Source of the DNA: SHAN690 sp038131955
GTDB taxonomy: Bacteria; Bacteroidota; Bacteroidia; Flavobacteriales_G; Salibacteraceae
Direction: 5' to 3'
Length of the DNA: 64,000 nt
Assembly: GCA_038131955.1 (NCBI GenBank)
Contig: JAYPQK010000014.1
Span: 43,831-107,830 of the forward strand
In this document: positions 24,195 through 33,935 of the stretch, one piece after another
How the letters are laid out: the number at the start of each line of letters is the position of its first letter
Numbering within the stretch: the first letter of the stretch is position 1
Position numbers and translations under genes: made by a program
Notes under the pieces: generated by a model
Seen by the model: the letters and a program-made list of their open reading frames with translations, nothing else
What the model was told of the DNA's origin: nothing
Databases searched by the model: none

Positions 24195-25493
24195 ATGGAC
24201 GACCCGTCTTATATTCTGATACTAACCTCCATCCTGGCTTCCTTGGTGCTTTCCGCTTTTTTCAGCGGAATGGAGATTGCTTTTGTCTCATCCAACAAGC
24301 TCAAGATCGAGCTGGATAAGAAGCTAGGAGTATTTCCGGCCAAGATCTACAGCTTCTTCCTCCGACATCAGTCGAAATTCATTTCTACCCTACTCCTCGG
24401 AAACAACATCGCCCTGGTGGTCTATGGTATTTTCATGGCCAAAATGTTGGAGGATCCAATCAGAACAACCTTCCAATTCTTACCGGAAGGGAGTTCAATT
24501 GAGATAACCGTTCTCCTCATTCAGACGATCATCTCTACCATCATCATCTTGATCTTCGCTGAATTCCTACCTAAGATTCTCTTTCGGATCAACCCGAATC
24601 GAAAACTCGAAGTTTTCCTTGTTCCGGTGCTTCTGATCTGCTATCCCCTCTTCCTTTTGGTATGGGGAGTTTTCGTCCTGATCACCTATTTCATGAAGAT
24701 CTTCAGCTTCAACTTTGAGGAGATTGAGTACAGCTTTGGTCGGGTAGATTTAGATCACTACGTGAAAGAAGCCGCTTCTTCGGGCAATGAAGAATCCGAG
24801 TTAGAAAACGAGCTTCAGATCTTTCAGAATGCGCTCGACTTCTCTAAGATCAAAGCGCGGGAGTGTATGGTTCCAAGGAACGAGATCGAAGCGCTTTCGC
24901 TCGAGGAAAGTGTTGAGGTTCTGAGAAAACGTTTCGTTGAAACGGGCCTCTCCAAGATCCTGATTTATAAAGACAACATCGATAATGTGATCGGATATGT
25001 GCACTCCTTCGAGCTGTTCAAACGACCCGAGGCATTGAAGAATGTGATGCGTCCTCTAGCCATCATTCCTGAAACAACCACCGCAGACAAGGTATTGAAG
25101 ATCCTCATCGAGCAAAAAAAACACGTGGCGCTGGTCGTGGATGAATACGGAGGCACCTCAGGCATGCTGACCCTAGAGGATATTGTGGAAGAAATATTTG
25201 GTGAGATCGAAGATGAACACGATTCGGAAGAACTGACCGAAAAGCCATTAGAAGATGGATCATACATCTTCAGCGCTCGACTTGAGATTGACTATTTGAA
25301 TGAGGAGTACGAACTCAAGCTTCCGGAACATGATGATTATGAGACACTTGCAGGTCTGATCATAGACAGACACGAAGATTTACCGGAGGTCGGAGAGACG
25401 ATTGATGTTGGTCGTTATGACATCGAGATCCTGAAGGTAAGTGAGAATAAGATCGAAGAAGTGCTTGTACGCCCCTCAGAAAGTGGAAATTAG
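24195..25493 (+). CDS. CNNM/HlyC-CorC family transporter with CBS pair
   Basis: A 432-residue protein. The N-terminal DUF21/CNNM domain spans about residues 5-185, with four helices (SAFFSGMEIAFVSSNKLKIEL and the TLLLGNNIALVVYG motif). Two CBS domains follow at about 215-335 (CMVPRNEIEALSL; HVALVVDEYGGTSGMLTLEDIVEEIFGEI), then the C-terminal CorC_HlyC domain (SARLEIDYLNEEYELKLP; YETLAGLI). Relatives export or sense Mg2+, and Bacteroidota GldE belongs to the same superfamily. The neighbourhood (lptC before, PPIase after) matches the general member rather than gldE. Confidence 0.9.
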   Translation: MDDPSYILILTSILASLVLSAFFSGMEIAFVSSNKLKIELDKKLGVFPAKIYSFFLRHQSKFISTLLLGNNIALVVYGIFMAKMLEDPIRTTFQFLPEGSSIEITVLLIQTIISTIIILIFAEFLPKILFRINPNRKLEVFLVPVLLICYPLFLLVWGVFVLITYFMKIFSFNFEEIEYSFGRVDLDHYVKEAASSGNEESELENELQIFQNALDFSKIKARECMVPRNEIEALSLEESVEVLRKRFVETGLSKILIYKDNIDNVIGYVHSFELFKRPEALKNVMRPLAIIPETTTADKVLKILIEQKKHVALVVDEYGGTSGMLTLEDIVEEIFGEIEDEHDSEELTEKPLEDGSYIFSARLEIDYLNEEYELKLPEHDDYETLAGLIIDRHEDLPEVGETIDVGRYDIEILKVSENKIEEVLVRPSESGN

Positions 25494-25552
25494 AACGCCA
25501 CATTTCATTTCAAGCTGTATTTTCGCGACCCATTTGTAAAAGCTAGTATTTC

Positions 25553-27679
25553 ATGGCAGCTATTGGAACAATTAGAAAGCAGTCCGGGTTATTGATCATC
25601 CTCATCGGTATGGCTATGGTGCTCTTCCTTTTGGGAGACCTATTTAGCGGAGGTTCAAACATCTTTACCCAGCAAGAACAGATCATCGGAACGATCGCAA
25701 GCGAAGAGATCCCAATGCAGACGTATGAGCTGCGTGTTCAGGAAGCTATTGACGCTCAGTATGGCGTTGAAGGAGCAACAGAACAAGCGAAACAGGGAAT
25801 CCGTGAGCGTATCTGGCAAGAAATGATCCGTGAACGCGTATTGGAGACCGAAATCAAGAGTGTTGGAATTTCCGTTACTCCTGAAGAGATCCTTGATGAA
25901 GTTCGCAACACTTCTCCTGGTTCTATCTTGTATCAATACTTCACAGATCCTCAAACAGGTCAGGTAATTGAACAATTCCGCGATCCACGCACTGGAGGTT
26001 TGAACTCCGAGCGTGTAATGCAGGCCATTCAGAACCTGTTGAACAGTGAAAACTCAAAAGACTGGTTGCCAATCGAGCGTGCCATCAAGCAGGATCTCGC
26101 GAGCAACAAGTACACAACCATGATCAGCAAAGGGATGATGGTCTCAAGCATTGAGGCACGTCAGATCTCGAAGGAAAAGGTTGCTCAGGCTAGCTTCTCT
26201 TATGTTTTGAAGGAGTTTGGACCTATGAATGGTGAGGAGTATGATCCTACGGAAGAAGAGCTTTCCTCATACTACCAAGAACACAAACACGAAGATCGTT
26301 TCAAGGTCGAAGACGAAACGCGTTCATTGAAATTAGCCGTGTTTGAGGTGATTCCTACTCCTGAAGACATCAGAGAGATTGAAGAGGAGTTGGCTGATCT
26401 TCGAGAAGATTTCGCAGGCGACACGAATGACACTGCTTTTGTACTGGAGAACGCCGAAGGTCAGGCACGTGATCTATTGCGTTACATGTCTTTGGAGGAC
26501 CTGACTCCAGGTATGAAAGACACGGTTCCAACCGCTCCAATGGGTGCTGTTTTTGGTCCTTACAATCAGGGTGGCCGTATCGTGATCTACAAACTCATCG
26601 GTCAGAAGAGTTCGCCAGACTCTGTGCGTGCAAGTCACATCTTGATCGCTGTGAACGATGGTGACACCAACAAGATCAATGCTGCCAAAGCGAAACTTGA
26701 CTCATTGAAAGAGGTTGCTCAGAAGAAGAACAACTTCGCCGATCTAGCTAAGGAATTCTCAGAGGATTTCGGTTCAGGCGAGAAAGGAGGCGATCTTGAC
26801 TGGTTCACTCGTGGCCGCATGGTTGCGCCTTTTGAAAAGGCTTGCTTCGAGGGTAAAGTAGGTGATATGCCAATCGTTGAATCTCAGTTTGGGGTTCACT
26901 TGATCTACATCACGGATCAAACAGAATGGAAACCACAATACCTACTCGCAGGTGTTGATCGCTTCATTGATCCAAGCAAAAGCACTACGGACGAAGTGTA
27001 CAATCGTGCTAGTCGATTCAGTCTAGACCACCAAACTCCTGAGTTGTTTGATGAAACGCAAGGTGAGTACATGATCGAACCGATCGAAGGTCTGCGCATG
27101 GTTGACGAGAACGTGGGCTCTCTAATGGACGCTCGTGAGATCGTACGTTGGGCTTTCGAAGCTGAGGTAGGAACCGTTTCCGCTCCTTTTGAGGTGGACC
27201 GATTCTTCGCTGTTGCGATCCTTACAGGTAAGACGGAAGAAGGCGTGATGCCACTAGAAGAGGCTAAGCGTTTGATCTATTCTGAGGTGACCAACCAACG
27301 AAAGGCTCGTATGATCATCGAGGAACTGGGCTCGTTCGAGGCCATTCAAGAAGCTGGCAACAAGATGGGTACTGACGTGAAAACTGCGAACAATATCAGT
27401 TTCGCTCAAGGATCACTTCCAGGTGGAATGGGTCGAGAGATGAAGGTATTGGGCAATGTATTCAGCCTTCCAGAAGGACAGGTCAGTGAACCTATCATTG
27501 GAAATCGTGGCGTATTTGTGATCCAAGTTCAATCTCGCACCAATCCTGAGGCTGCTGAAGACCTGGCTGACATCAAGCGCACTGAATCCATGAATATGTC
27601 TCAGCGTGTTAACTCACAGGTTTACAACGCCCTCCAGAAGAACGCTGGAGTGAAGGATGAGCGTGCCAAATATTATTGA
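25553..27679 (+). CDS. PpiD-like membrane-anchored peptidylprolyl isomerase/chaperone
   Basis: A 708-residue protein with one N-terminal transmembrane anchor (GLLIILIGMAMVLFLLGDLF). A SurA/PpiD-type chaperone segment follows (EQIIGTIASEEIPMQTYELRVQEAI, EMIRERVLETEIKSVGI). A parvulin domain lies near residues 355-465, with the signatures VRASHILIAV, FADLAKEFSEDFGSGEKGGDLDWF and FGVHLIYITDQ. A second, degenerate parvulin-like region may lie near 545-680 (SLPEGQVSEPIIGNRGVFVIQV). It helps fold exported outer-membrane proteins in the periplasm. It ends the coaX-to-ppiD envelope run. Confidence 0.9.
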   Translation: MAAIGTIRKQSGLLIILIGMAMVLFLLGDLFSGGSNIFTQQEQIIGTIASEEIPMQTYELRVQEAIDAQYGVEGATEQAKQGIRERIWQEMIRERVLETEIKSVGISVTPEEILDEVRNTSPGSILYQYFTDPQTGQVIEQFRDPRTGGLNSERVMQAIQNLLNSENSKDWLPIERAIKQDLASNKYTTMISKGMMVSSIEARQISKEKVAQASFSYVLKEFGPMNGEEYDPTEEELSSYYQEHKHEDRFKVEDETRSLKLAVFEVIPTPEDIREIEEELADLREDFAGDTNDTAFVLENAEGQARDLLRYMSLEDLTPGMKDTVPTAPMGAVFGPYNQGGRIVIYKLIGQKSSPDSVRASHILIAVNDGDTNKINAAKAKLDSLKEVAQKKNNFADLAKEFSEDFGSGEKGGDLDWFTRGRMVAPFEKACFEGKVGDMPIVESQFGVHLIYITDQTEWKPQYLLAGVDRFIDPSKSTTDEVYNRASRFSLDHQTPELFDETQGEYMIEPIEGLRMVDENVGSLMDAREIVRWAFEAEVGTVSAPFEVDRFFAVAILTGKTEEGVMPLEEAKRLIYSEVTNQRKARMIIEELGSFEAIQEAGNKMGTDVKTANNISFAQGSLPGGMGREMKVLGNVFSLPEGQVSEPIIGNRGVFVIQVQSRTNPEAAEDLADIKRTESMNMSQRVNSQVYNALQKNAGVKDERAKYY

Positions 27680-27731
27680 TAACTCCTATCGATAATTAAT
27701 CGTTTGTTAACCTAAAAAGGTAAGGGACTAC

Positions 27732-27739
27732 TACTTTTG
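27732..27739 (+). promoter_or_regulatory. -7 promoter element of the exported-protein cluster
   Basis: TACTTTTG (TAnnTTTG) ends 9 bases before the ATG at 27749. A TTTG lies further up at 27703-27706. This is the only clear promoter I find before a same-strand run reaching to 41744. Confidence 0.6.
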
Positions 27740-27748
27740 TAGGCCTTT

Positions 27749-29944
27749 ATGCGAACGCGGATTATCACTTTCATTTTGCTAGCGTTCGGGCTACAGACGC
27801 TCGGGCAGGAATCGTTTGATGAAAAATTGACGACGGTTTCGAATGTGCGCATGACAGTGAACAACGTTGGCACCTTTGGAAATGCTTTCCGAGGAAGCTA
27901 CGATGTCTTGGGGTATCCATCCGCAGAATTTCCTGCTAACTCAGGCATAGAGCACTTATTCGAGGCCGGCATTTGGGTCGGAGGACTGATCGATGGCGCA
28001 TCGATTGCAGTTAGTACTGCTGCCTACGATCAAACTTCCGGTTATAGTCCGGGTCGAGCGGGGTATGAGTTCACCGGAGAACTCGGCGCCTCATTTCAAG
28101 AAAGATCCAGCTTGGTCGACAATCCGAACTTCAGTGCGGAAGCAGTTTCTCACCAAGATTTTGTGGCCGACTTTACAGACAAGAACGTACTGGTTCCGGG
28201 AACCCAGATCCAGATCAGCGGCCACGACAATCCTATGGGACTTGATGTTCACTTTGAGTCGTACAACTGGAACTACGCCTTCAGCGACTTCATGCTGATC
28301 TGCAACTACACGGTCACCAACAATGGAAATAGCACCATCGAAGATGTCTACCTCTCCATGTGGGCCAATGAAGTGGTGAGGAATACCAACATCACTCCAG
28401 CCGGTACAGGCGGAAGTTCCTTCTACGACAAAGGTGGAAACGGATTCATCGATTCACTTTCCCTTGCCTATTGCTTTGATGCTACCGGTGATTTAGGAAA
28501 CACGGAGAGTTACGTGGGCCATAAGTTCCTAGGGGCAGAAGACAAAGATGGCTTTCACCACCCATCACTGGACACTGCATTTAAGGTAAACTACCAGACC
28601 TGGCAATTCAATTCGGTAGGCCAGCCGGTCTTCTTTTTCCCAAGCAGCGAATTGCAGCGATATGATAAAATGCGCGATGGCTTCAACCAGTGGCCATGCT
28701 GGGACGAAACAGGATCACAGGACCCGCGTTGTGGTCAGTTTCAAAACGCGACTATTCAGGAGACGATCGAGCAGCCAGGGAACAGAAGCGACCTTGTTTC
28801 GGTCGGTCCCTTCACTAGCCTAGCGCCCGGAGAGTCGATCAACTTTGCATGGGCTTGGATCTTTGCTAAGAAGAACGAGGATGGAAAGCCAAACACTGAG
28901 AACAATCCCACCCAGCAAGCGAATCTCATTGAAAACGCTCAGTGGGCACAGACCGCTTACAATGGAGAGGATGTAAACTTCAATGGCGTCTTGGACCCCG
29001 GAGAAGACCGAGATGGCGATGGCCTTATCACTCGTTTCATCCTACCTACTCCACCAGACATACCAGAAGCGAAAGTGGTGGCTCGGGACAAGGGCATTGA
29101 TATTTATTGGACCAACAATTCTGAAGCATCGATCGATCCGATCACCCAGCAACTCGACTTCGAAGGATATCGACTTTACTTAACGAAGTTGGGGTTTGAT
29201 GTCACACAAACCGCTGATCTCGCTCAAGACCTAAAGCCCATTGCAGCCTATGATATCGAAGGGAATGGGTTCTTCTACGAGACGAGCTTAAAGAGTATTC
29301 AACTCGAAACTCCTATCCAATTTGAAGACGACACGAACTTGTACTCGTATCGCTATACGATCGACGGACTGGTCAATGGGTGGCAATACGCCATTGCTCT
29401 CACAGCCTTCGACCGAGGCGATGTGAGCAATAACTTGGAATCGCTCGAAAGTTCGAAGTTGAGTAATGCCTTCCGTGTATTCCCCGGCACTGAGATCAAT
29501 GAAAAGTTCGACCCGTATGCGAAGGTCCTCACACCACTTCAGGCGACCTTTAACCAGGAACTCCAAGATAGCTTAGATGCTTACAAGCCCTTCGCCTATC
29601 CGAATCCGTACTATGCAGGCGCCTCGTGGGAAGGAGGATCATCCTTTGAGGAGGATCGCAAGATTACATTCGCCAACCTGCCCGAACGATGCGTGATCCG
29701 TGTCTTCACTATGTCAGGCGACCTTGTTAAAACGATAGACCACGATGCGAGCTATAACGGAGATGATATCCGTTGGTTCAGCACTTACTCTAACCCTGAC
29801 AACACCGTCTTCTCGGGTGGTGAACACAGTTGGGATCTATTAAGTGATGGTTCACAAATCATTGCGCGTGGTACATACCTCTTCTCGGTCGAAGACCTTG
29901 AATCAGGTCAGATATGGAAGGAAAAATTTGTCATCATAAAATAA
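27749..29944 (+). CDS. Exported multi-domain protein with a FlgD/T9SS-like C-terminal domain
   Basis: A 731-residue protein with a signal peptide (FGLQTLGQ at 12-19). The N-terminal half begins VRMTVNNVGTFGNAFRG and continues HLFEAGIWVGGLIDG, a pattern I associate with large secreted proteins of the Bacteroidota/Ignavibacteria group. A Ca-binding-like loop (DVNFNGVLDPGEDRDGDG) lies near 409-426, followed by a fibronectin-like region (EAKVVARDKGIDIYWTNNSE). The C-terminal ~110 residues (FAYPNPYYAGASWEGG, then CVIRVFTMSGDLVKTI and GTYLFSVEDLESG) resemble a FlgD Ig-like/type A sorting domain. First gene of the cluster; function unknown. Confidence 0.75.
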   Translation: MRTRIITFILLAFGLQTLGQESFDEKLTTVSNVRMTVNNVGTFGNAFRGSYDVLGYPSAEFPANSGIEHLFEAGIWVGGLIDGASIAVSTAAYDQTSGYSPGRAGYEFTGELGASFQERSSLVDNPNFSAEAVSHQDFVADFTDKNVLVPGTQIQISGHDNPMGLDVHFESYNWNYAFSDFMLICNYTVTNNGNSTIEDVYLSMWANEVVRNTNITPAGTGGSSFYDKGGNGFIDSLSLAYCFDATGDLGNTESYVGHKFLGAEDKDGFHHPSLDTAFKVNYQTWQFNSVGQPVFFFPSSELQRYDKMRDGFNQWPCWDETGSQDPRCGQFQNATIQETIEQPGNRSDLVSVGPFTSLAPGESINFAWAWIFAKKNEDGKPNTENNPTQQANLIENAQWAQTAYNGEDVNFNGVLDPGEDRDGDGLITRFILPTPPDIPEAKVVARDKGIDIYWTNNSEASIDPITQQLDFEGYRLYLTKLGFDVTQTADLAQDLKPIAAYDIEGNGFFYETSLKSIQLETPIQFEDDTNLYSYRYTIDGLVNGWQYAIALTAFDRGDVSNNLESLESSKLSNAFRVFPGTEINEKFDPYAKVLTPLQATFNQELQDSLDAYKPFAYPNPYYAGASWEGGSSFEEDRKITFANLPERCVIRVFTMSGDLVKTIDHDASYNGDDIRWFSTYSNPDNTVFSGGEHSWDLLSDGSQIIARGTYLFSVEDLESGQIWKEKFVIIK

Positions 29945-29957
29945 GTCAAACTAGATC

Positions 29958-32366
29958 ATGAAACGATCCATACTTTCTCTCATCCTTGTCTTTGCAGCCT
30001 TTGCTGGCTTGAAGGCACAATACCCAGTCGTCACGATTGAAGACATTCAGACCGTGACACCTTCTGCTTTAGGTAACTGTGACGATCAGACCTTTTACCT
30101 AGGTGATACCGTAATCATCCGTGCCAAGGTGGTCATGGATGGAAACTTAGCCGTTCCAAGCGGCGTTGGCGCTTCCAATCCTCACAAGAACCTTTGGTTG
30201 CAGCAAGGAAATGGAGGACCATACAAAGGAATCGACCTATTCAATCTAAGCGGAACCAGTGTTTCTGAGGATCCTCACAACCTTGTAGCGGGTGATTCTG
30301 TAGAGGTCATTGGATTAATCGAAGACTACAACGGTGAAACCGAGATTATGCCGTTAGCGGGATCTTCCATCACCATCCTAGGCCAAGGATCACCTATCCA
30401 CGCTACCCACGCAGAAATCGCTGACCTGAACGACGACGAGCGTAACAACAAACTCGAGACCGGAGAGCAGTGGGAAGGAGCCTACATCGAGATTTACGGT
30501 GCTACTGTGGCTTCCGTTGACTTTTTCAGTGGAGGAAGCCGCGTAAGCTTCAACATCGAAGACCAATTCGGAAATCTACTGAACGTTTCTGATCGTTTCC
30601 TCGTTCAGAAGCTCCCAGCCGAAGGCGGAACCTTTGTTGCACCTAATGTTGGAGACCAACTTGATACCATCCGAGGCATCATTGCACACAGCAAGAACAA
30701 CTGTCCCGGTTATAATGGACGTGGTTATGAGTTGTATCCGTTCCAAGAAAGTGACTATGTATACGGTGCCGCTGCGCCTCGTATCTTCAACATCACTCGT
30801 TCTCCTCTAGTACCAACTTCATCTCAAGATGTTACCGTCAATGCAGACATCACAGACAACGATGGAAACGTGTCTAGCGCAACGTTGTACTATGCCACTG
30901 GTGCTTCCGGGGGAAGCTTCACTCCTATCAGCATGTCTTTTGTTTCAGGAGAGACCTACTCAGCAGACATTCCAGCCTTGGCTGACGGCACCTTGGTTCG
31001 CTGGTACATCAGCGCTCAGGATGACAGTGGTTTGGTTACCACCCTTCCGAGCAACGACCCATCGAACAACACCTACCTCTATCGTGTCCGCAACAATGGT
31101 TTGAGCATTTTCGATGTCCAGTACACTCCTTTCTCGAATGGTATTAGTCCATATGTAGATCAGACGGTCAGTGTAGAAGGTGTCGTCACCTCTAGTGTAA
31201 ACTCTTCTGACACGGGCGACCTAGGGTTCGTCTATATTCAGCAGGAAGGTCAGTTGAACTACGCCGGAATCTGGCTACAGCAAGGTTCGACCATCAGTCA
31301 ATTGAATCGGGGAGACAAGGTGACCGTAGAAGGATTGGTCACGGAGAGTTTCGGAATGACAGCTTTGACGGATATCGCTTCGGTGAATGTAAACGGCACC
31401 GGAAGTATTGATCCCGTGGTTTTAAACCCAGATTCATTCAGTGTGTATTCTGGAACACAGGAGCAGTATGAAGGAATGCTCGTTCGTATGGAACACCCGA
31501 CTACTGGTGAGCGACTCTATGTGGTTGAGCAAAATGCGGATGAAGTGACAAGCAACAACTACGCAGAGTACCGCATCGGAACAGATGAATTCAACCCAAG
31601 CTCCGGTTGTCGAGTGATCGCTGGTCGTGCAAGTGGAAATAGCTCATTATATGTTTCATATGTGAACGATTCATTGTGGACTACGTCTAACGGAGTAATG
31701 GGGGTTAATCCTTACATCGTTGATTACGGACACAGTTTGGAGTCTATGACCGGTATCCTCTACTACAGTTTTGGAAACATGAAGATGCTTCCTCGAAACA
31801 ACCACGATATTGTAGGCTACGGTGACGCTCCTGTAACTGCTTTGTTCCAGGCTGCTGCTGATACCGTTTGTGTTCAAGACACCATCCAATTCTTCAACCG
31901 CTCATCGGTCATCGCTGACCAGTTTGACTGGAACTTCGGAGACGGGACTACGGCTACTGACGAGAATCCTCTGAAGGTTTATCCGAACGGTGGATGGTTC
32001 ACGGTTACGCTTGTGGCTGAGAACTCTGTAGACGGAGCTGGAGACACGGCAGAAGTGGCCAATGCCATCTATGTAGACTCTAGCGAAGCTTGCTTGACCG
32101 GTGTTCGCGAAGACGCCTCTTCTATTCAGGCAACTGCCTATCCGAATCCATCCGTGGATGTGCTACACATTCAGACTGGATTCGATGGCAGCGAGGTGTA
32201 CTCGATCACCATCTACGACATGCAGGGTAAGGAAGTATTCAAGCGCATCACACGCAGAAGCACCGAGACGCTTCACTTGGATGCCTTGAATAACGGCCAA
32301 TACTTCGTTGAGGTGAAAGACGCCAACGGAGTTTCTGTGGACGTTCTTCCGATCATCAAGCAGTAA
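29958..32366 (+). CDS. T9SS type A secreted protein with OB-like, Ig-like and PKD domains
   Basis: An 802-residue protein with a signal peptide (FAGLKAQ). Two copies of an OB-fold-like domain are visible, one near 20-240 (GDTVIIRAKVVMDG ... NLWLQQGNGGPYKGIDLF) and one near 390-560 (VDQTVSVEGVVTSSVNS ... GFVYIQQEGQLNYAGIWLQQG). Between them is an Ig-like domain (ADITDNDGNVSSATLYYATG). A PKD domain sits near 655-715 (FDWNFGDGTTATDENPLKVY). The last ~80 residues are a type A sorting domain (ATAYPNPSVDVLHIQTG). OB-like pairs of this kind occur in secreted nuclease-associated proteins, and a secreted endonuclease lies downstream in the same run. Confidence 0.83.
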   Translation: MKRSILSLILVFAAFAGLKAQYPVVTIEDIQTVTPSALGNCDDQTFYLGDTVIIRAKVVMDGNLAVPSGVGASNPHKNLWLQQGNGGPYKGIDLFNLSGTSVSEDPHNLVAGDSVEVIGLIEDYNGETEIMPLAGSSITILGQGSPIHATHAEIADLNDDERNNKLETGEQWEGAYIEIYGATVASVDFFSGGSRVSFNIEDQFGNLLNVSDRFLVQKLPAEGGTFVAPNVGDQLDTIRGIIAHSKNNCPGYNGRGYELYPFQESDYVYGAAAPRIFNITRSPLVPTSSQDVTVNADITDNDGNVSSATLYYATGASGGSFTPISMSFVSGETYSADIPALADGTLVRWYISAQDDSGLVTTLPSNDPSNNTYLYRVRNNGLSIFDVQYTPFSNGISPYVDQTVSVEGVVTSSVNSSDTGDLGFVYIQQEGQLNYAGIWLQQGSTISQLNRGDKVTVEGLVTESFGMTALTDIASVNVNGTGSIDPVVLNPDSFSVYSGTQEQYEGMLVRMEHPTTGERLYVVEQNADEVTSNNYAEYRIGTDEFNPSSGCRVIAGRASGNSSLYVSYVNDSLWTTSNGVMGVNPYIVDYGHSLESMTGILYYSFGNMKMLPRNNHDIVGYGDAPVTALFQAAADTVCVQDTIQFFNRSSVIADQFDWNFGDGTTATDENPLKVYPNGGWFTVTLVAENSVDGAGDTAEVANAIYVDSSEACLTGVREDASSIQATAYPNPSVDVLHIQTGFDGSEVYSITIYDMQGKEVFKRITRRSTETLHLDALNNGQYFVEVKDANGVSVDVLPIIKQ

Positions 32367-32389
32367 AATCAACGTAGGGCAGCGCATCC

Positions 32390-33832
32390 GTGATAAAGCA
32401 ATTTCATACGAAGATGTGGGCAGGTGCGCTGCTCTGCTTTTCCCTTTCCTTCGTGGGATGTAAGAAAGGTTCCCCTACAGGCAATGAGCTTCCCGAGACT
32501 TATACCTCAGTGGAAGCGATCAATTTGACCGGAGACGACCGACTCAATAGTGTGATTACGTTGCAGTGGTGGGGTACAGACCCTGATGGGGTGGTAGACG
32601 GCTTCGAGATCAGCTTCGATGAGCAGACTTGGACTTATACCACTTCACAAGACAGCACCTTTCAATTCTCTATCAACGCGGGAAGCGATACGGTGGATAT
32701 TGATTTCTGGGTTCGTGCAGTGGACAACGATGCTGCCGTGGATGCCACTCCTGCTTTTCTGAAGATCCCTTTGAAAAACACTCCCCCGGAAGTGGCTTTC
32801 AATCGCGACCTTATTCCTGCCGACACCACCTTTAACGTCCTGACGCTGACTTGGGATGCGAGCGACCTGGATGGGTTTGAGACCATTGAAGCCATTCAAC
32901 TCAAAGCCAACGATGGCGATTGGGTGGACTTGAATTACACCGTAGGAATCGTGACGATCGTGCCGGATCACCCGATGGCCTCTGGAGAGACTCCGATGAC
33001 ACTTTACCTAAGTGCTGAGGAAGCCGGTCCGTCCATGACTGGCATGCGATTGAATGAGTTGAATGACATCTACATCCGAGCCGTGGATATTGCCGGGTCA
33101 GAGAGTATCCTTGATACGTTGAGCGGCATCTATTTCCGAGGAAAGACCAACGATGTTTTGATCGCAGGAGCGCATGACAAATGTCCTAGTGACTATTATT
33201 CTACGCTTATTTCTTCCGCTGGCTTCGATGCTGACTTCATCGATCTGGACCGAGATGGAGCTAAGAATCAGCCCCGGATCTGGAATCCGACGATGACCTT
33301 GATGATGTCGCAATACGAATACGTAGTGCTCTACGCCAGTGACGTCAAATACTTGAACGTTCAGACCAATGAAGACAACATGTTGGTAGAACTCGCTTCT
33401 TCGAGTATCCAGCACTACGTGGATAACGGTGGTAAGCTGTTGATCAGTTCGCCTTTCGCCAACGACATGGATCCGACGAGCGCCTTGTTCGGCATCCTAC
33501 CTGTAGATAGTTTGAGTTCCTCTCAAGGGTTCGCTCGATTACCGACGGATTCTATTGCGGAAGGATTGGAAACAGGATACCCTGATCTGATCTCCGGAGA
33601 ATTCATCACCCTCGACCCGATCTACCCTTCCAGCGACGCTACTCCAATCTACGGTGCCCACCTGACACCCGTAAACAACTGGACGGGACCTAGCACCGTA
33701 GCGGTGAAAAGAAGCCTGAATGGCAATACGAATTTCATCTTCACTTCATTGGAGCTGCACCGCGTTGACAAAGACCCAGCAGCCGTGGAGGACTTGTTTG
33801 ATCACATCTTCAATACTGAGTTCGCATGGTAA
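32390..33832 (+). CDS. Lipoprotein with fibronectin-like domains and a possible GATase-like domain
   Basis: A 480-residue protein. The GTG at 32390 gives a basic N-terminus and lipobox VGC (SLSFVGCKK); an ATG at 32414 is the alternative. At about 38-130 and 130-245 are two fibronectin/Ig-like domains (VITLQWWGTDPDGVVDGFEI; VLTLTWDASDLDGFETIEAI). The rest, from about 250, is alpha/beta: DVLIAGAHDKCPSDYYSTLI, then EYVVLYASDVKYLN, then IQHYVDNGGKLLISSPF. That order resembles class-I glutamine-amidotransferase-like/ThuA folds, without a catalytic Cys I can identify. It probably sits on the cell surface with the adjacent TonB receptor. The resemblance of the last domain is tentative. Confidence 0.7.
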   Translation: MIKQFHTKMWAGALLCFSLSFVGCKKGSPTGNELPETYTSVEAINLTGDDRLNSVITLQWWGTDPDGVVDGFEISFDEQTWTYTTSQDSTFQFSINAGSDTVDIDFWVRAVDNDAAVDATPAFLKIPLKNTPPEVAFNRDLIPADTTFNVLTLTWDASDLDGFETIEAIQLKANDGDWVDLNYTVGIVTIVPDHPMASGETPMTLYLSAEEAGPSMTGMRLNELNDIYIRAVDIAGSESILDTLSGIYFRGKTNDVLIAGAHDKCPSDYYSTLISSAGFDADFIDLDRDGAKNQPRIWNPTMTLMMSQYEYVVLYASDVKYLNVQTNEDNMLVELASSSIQHYVDNGGKLLISSPFANDMDPTSALFGILPVDSLSSSQGFARLPTDSIAEGLETGYPDLISGEFITLDPIYPSSDATPIYGAHLTPVNNWTGPSTVAVKRSLNGNTNFIFTSLELHRVDKDPAAVEDLFDHIFNTEFAW

Positions 33833-33870
33833 GCTTGATCGAGCATACTAATGTGTCACGTTTTGATGTG

Positions 33871-33900
33871 TCACGCAAAGGCGCTAAGGCGCAAAGGATA
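33871..33900 (-). repeat. Left inverted copy of the GxxExxY-associated repeat
   Basis: TCACGCAAAGGCGCTAAGGCGC continues into AAAGGATA. The reverse complement of 33871-33894 matches 34457-34480 at 21 of 24 positions by hand count. Immediately before it, ATGTGTCACG is directly repeated (33851-33860 and 33866-33875). Confidence 0.75.
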
Positions 33901-33935
33901 AACAATGACTGTAATTTTAATTGCCTCGCAAGGAT

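Noticed and set aside
24195..25493. Naming the CNNM protein GldE
   Set aside because: GldE is of the same superfamily, but I recall it beside gldD; here the neighbours are lptC and a PPIase.
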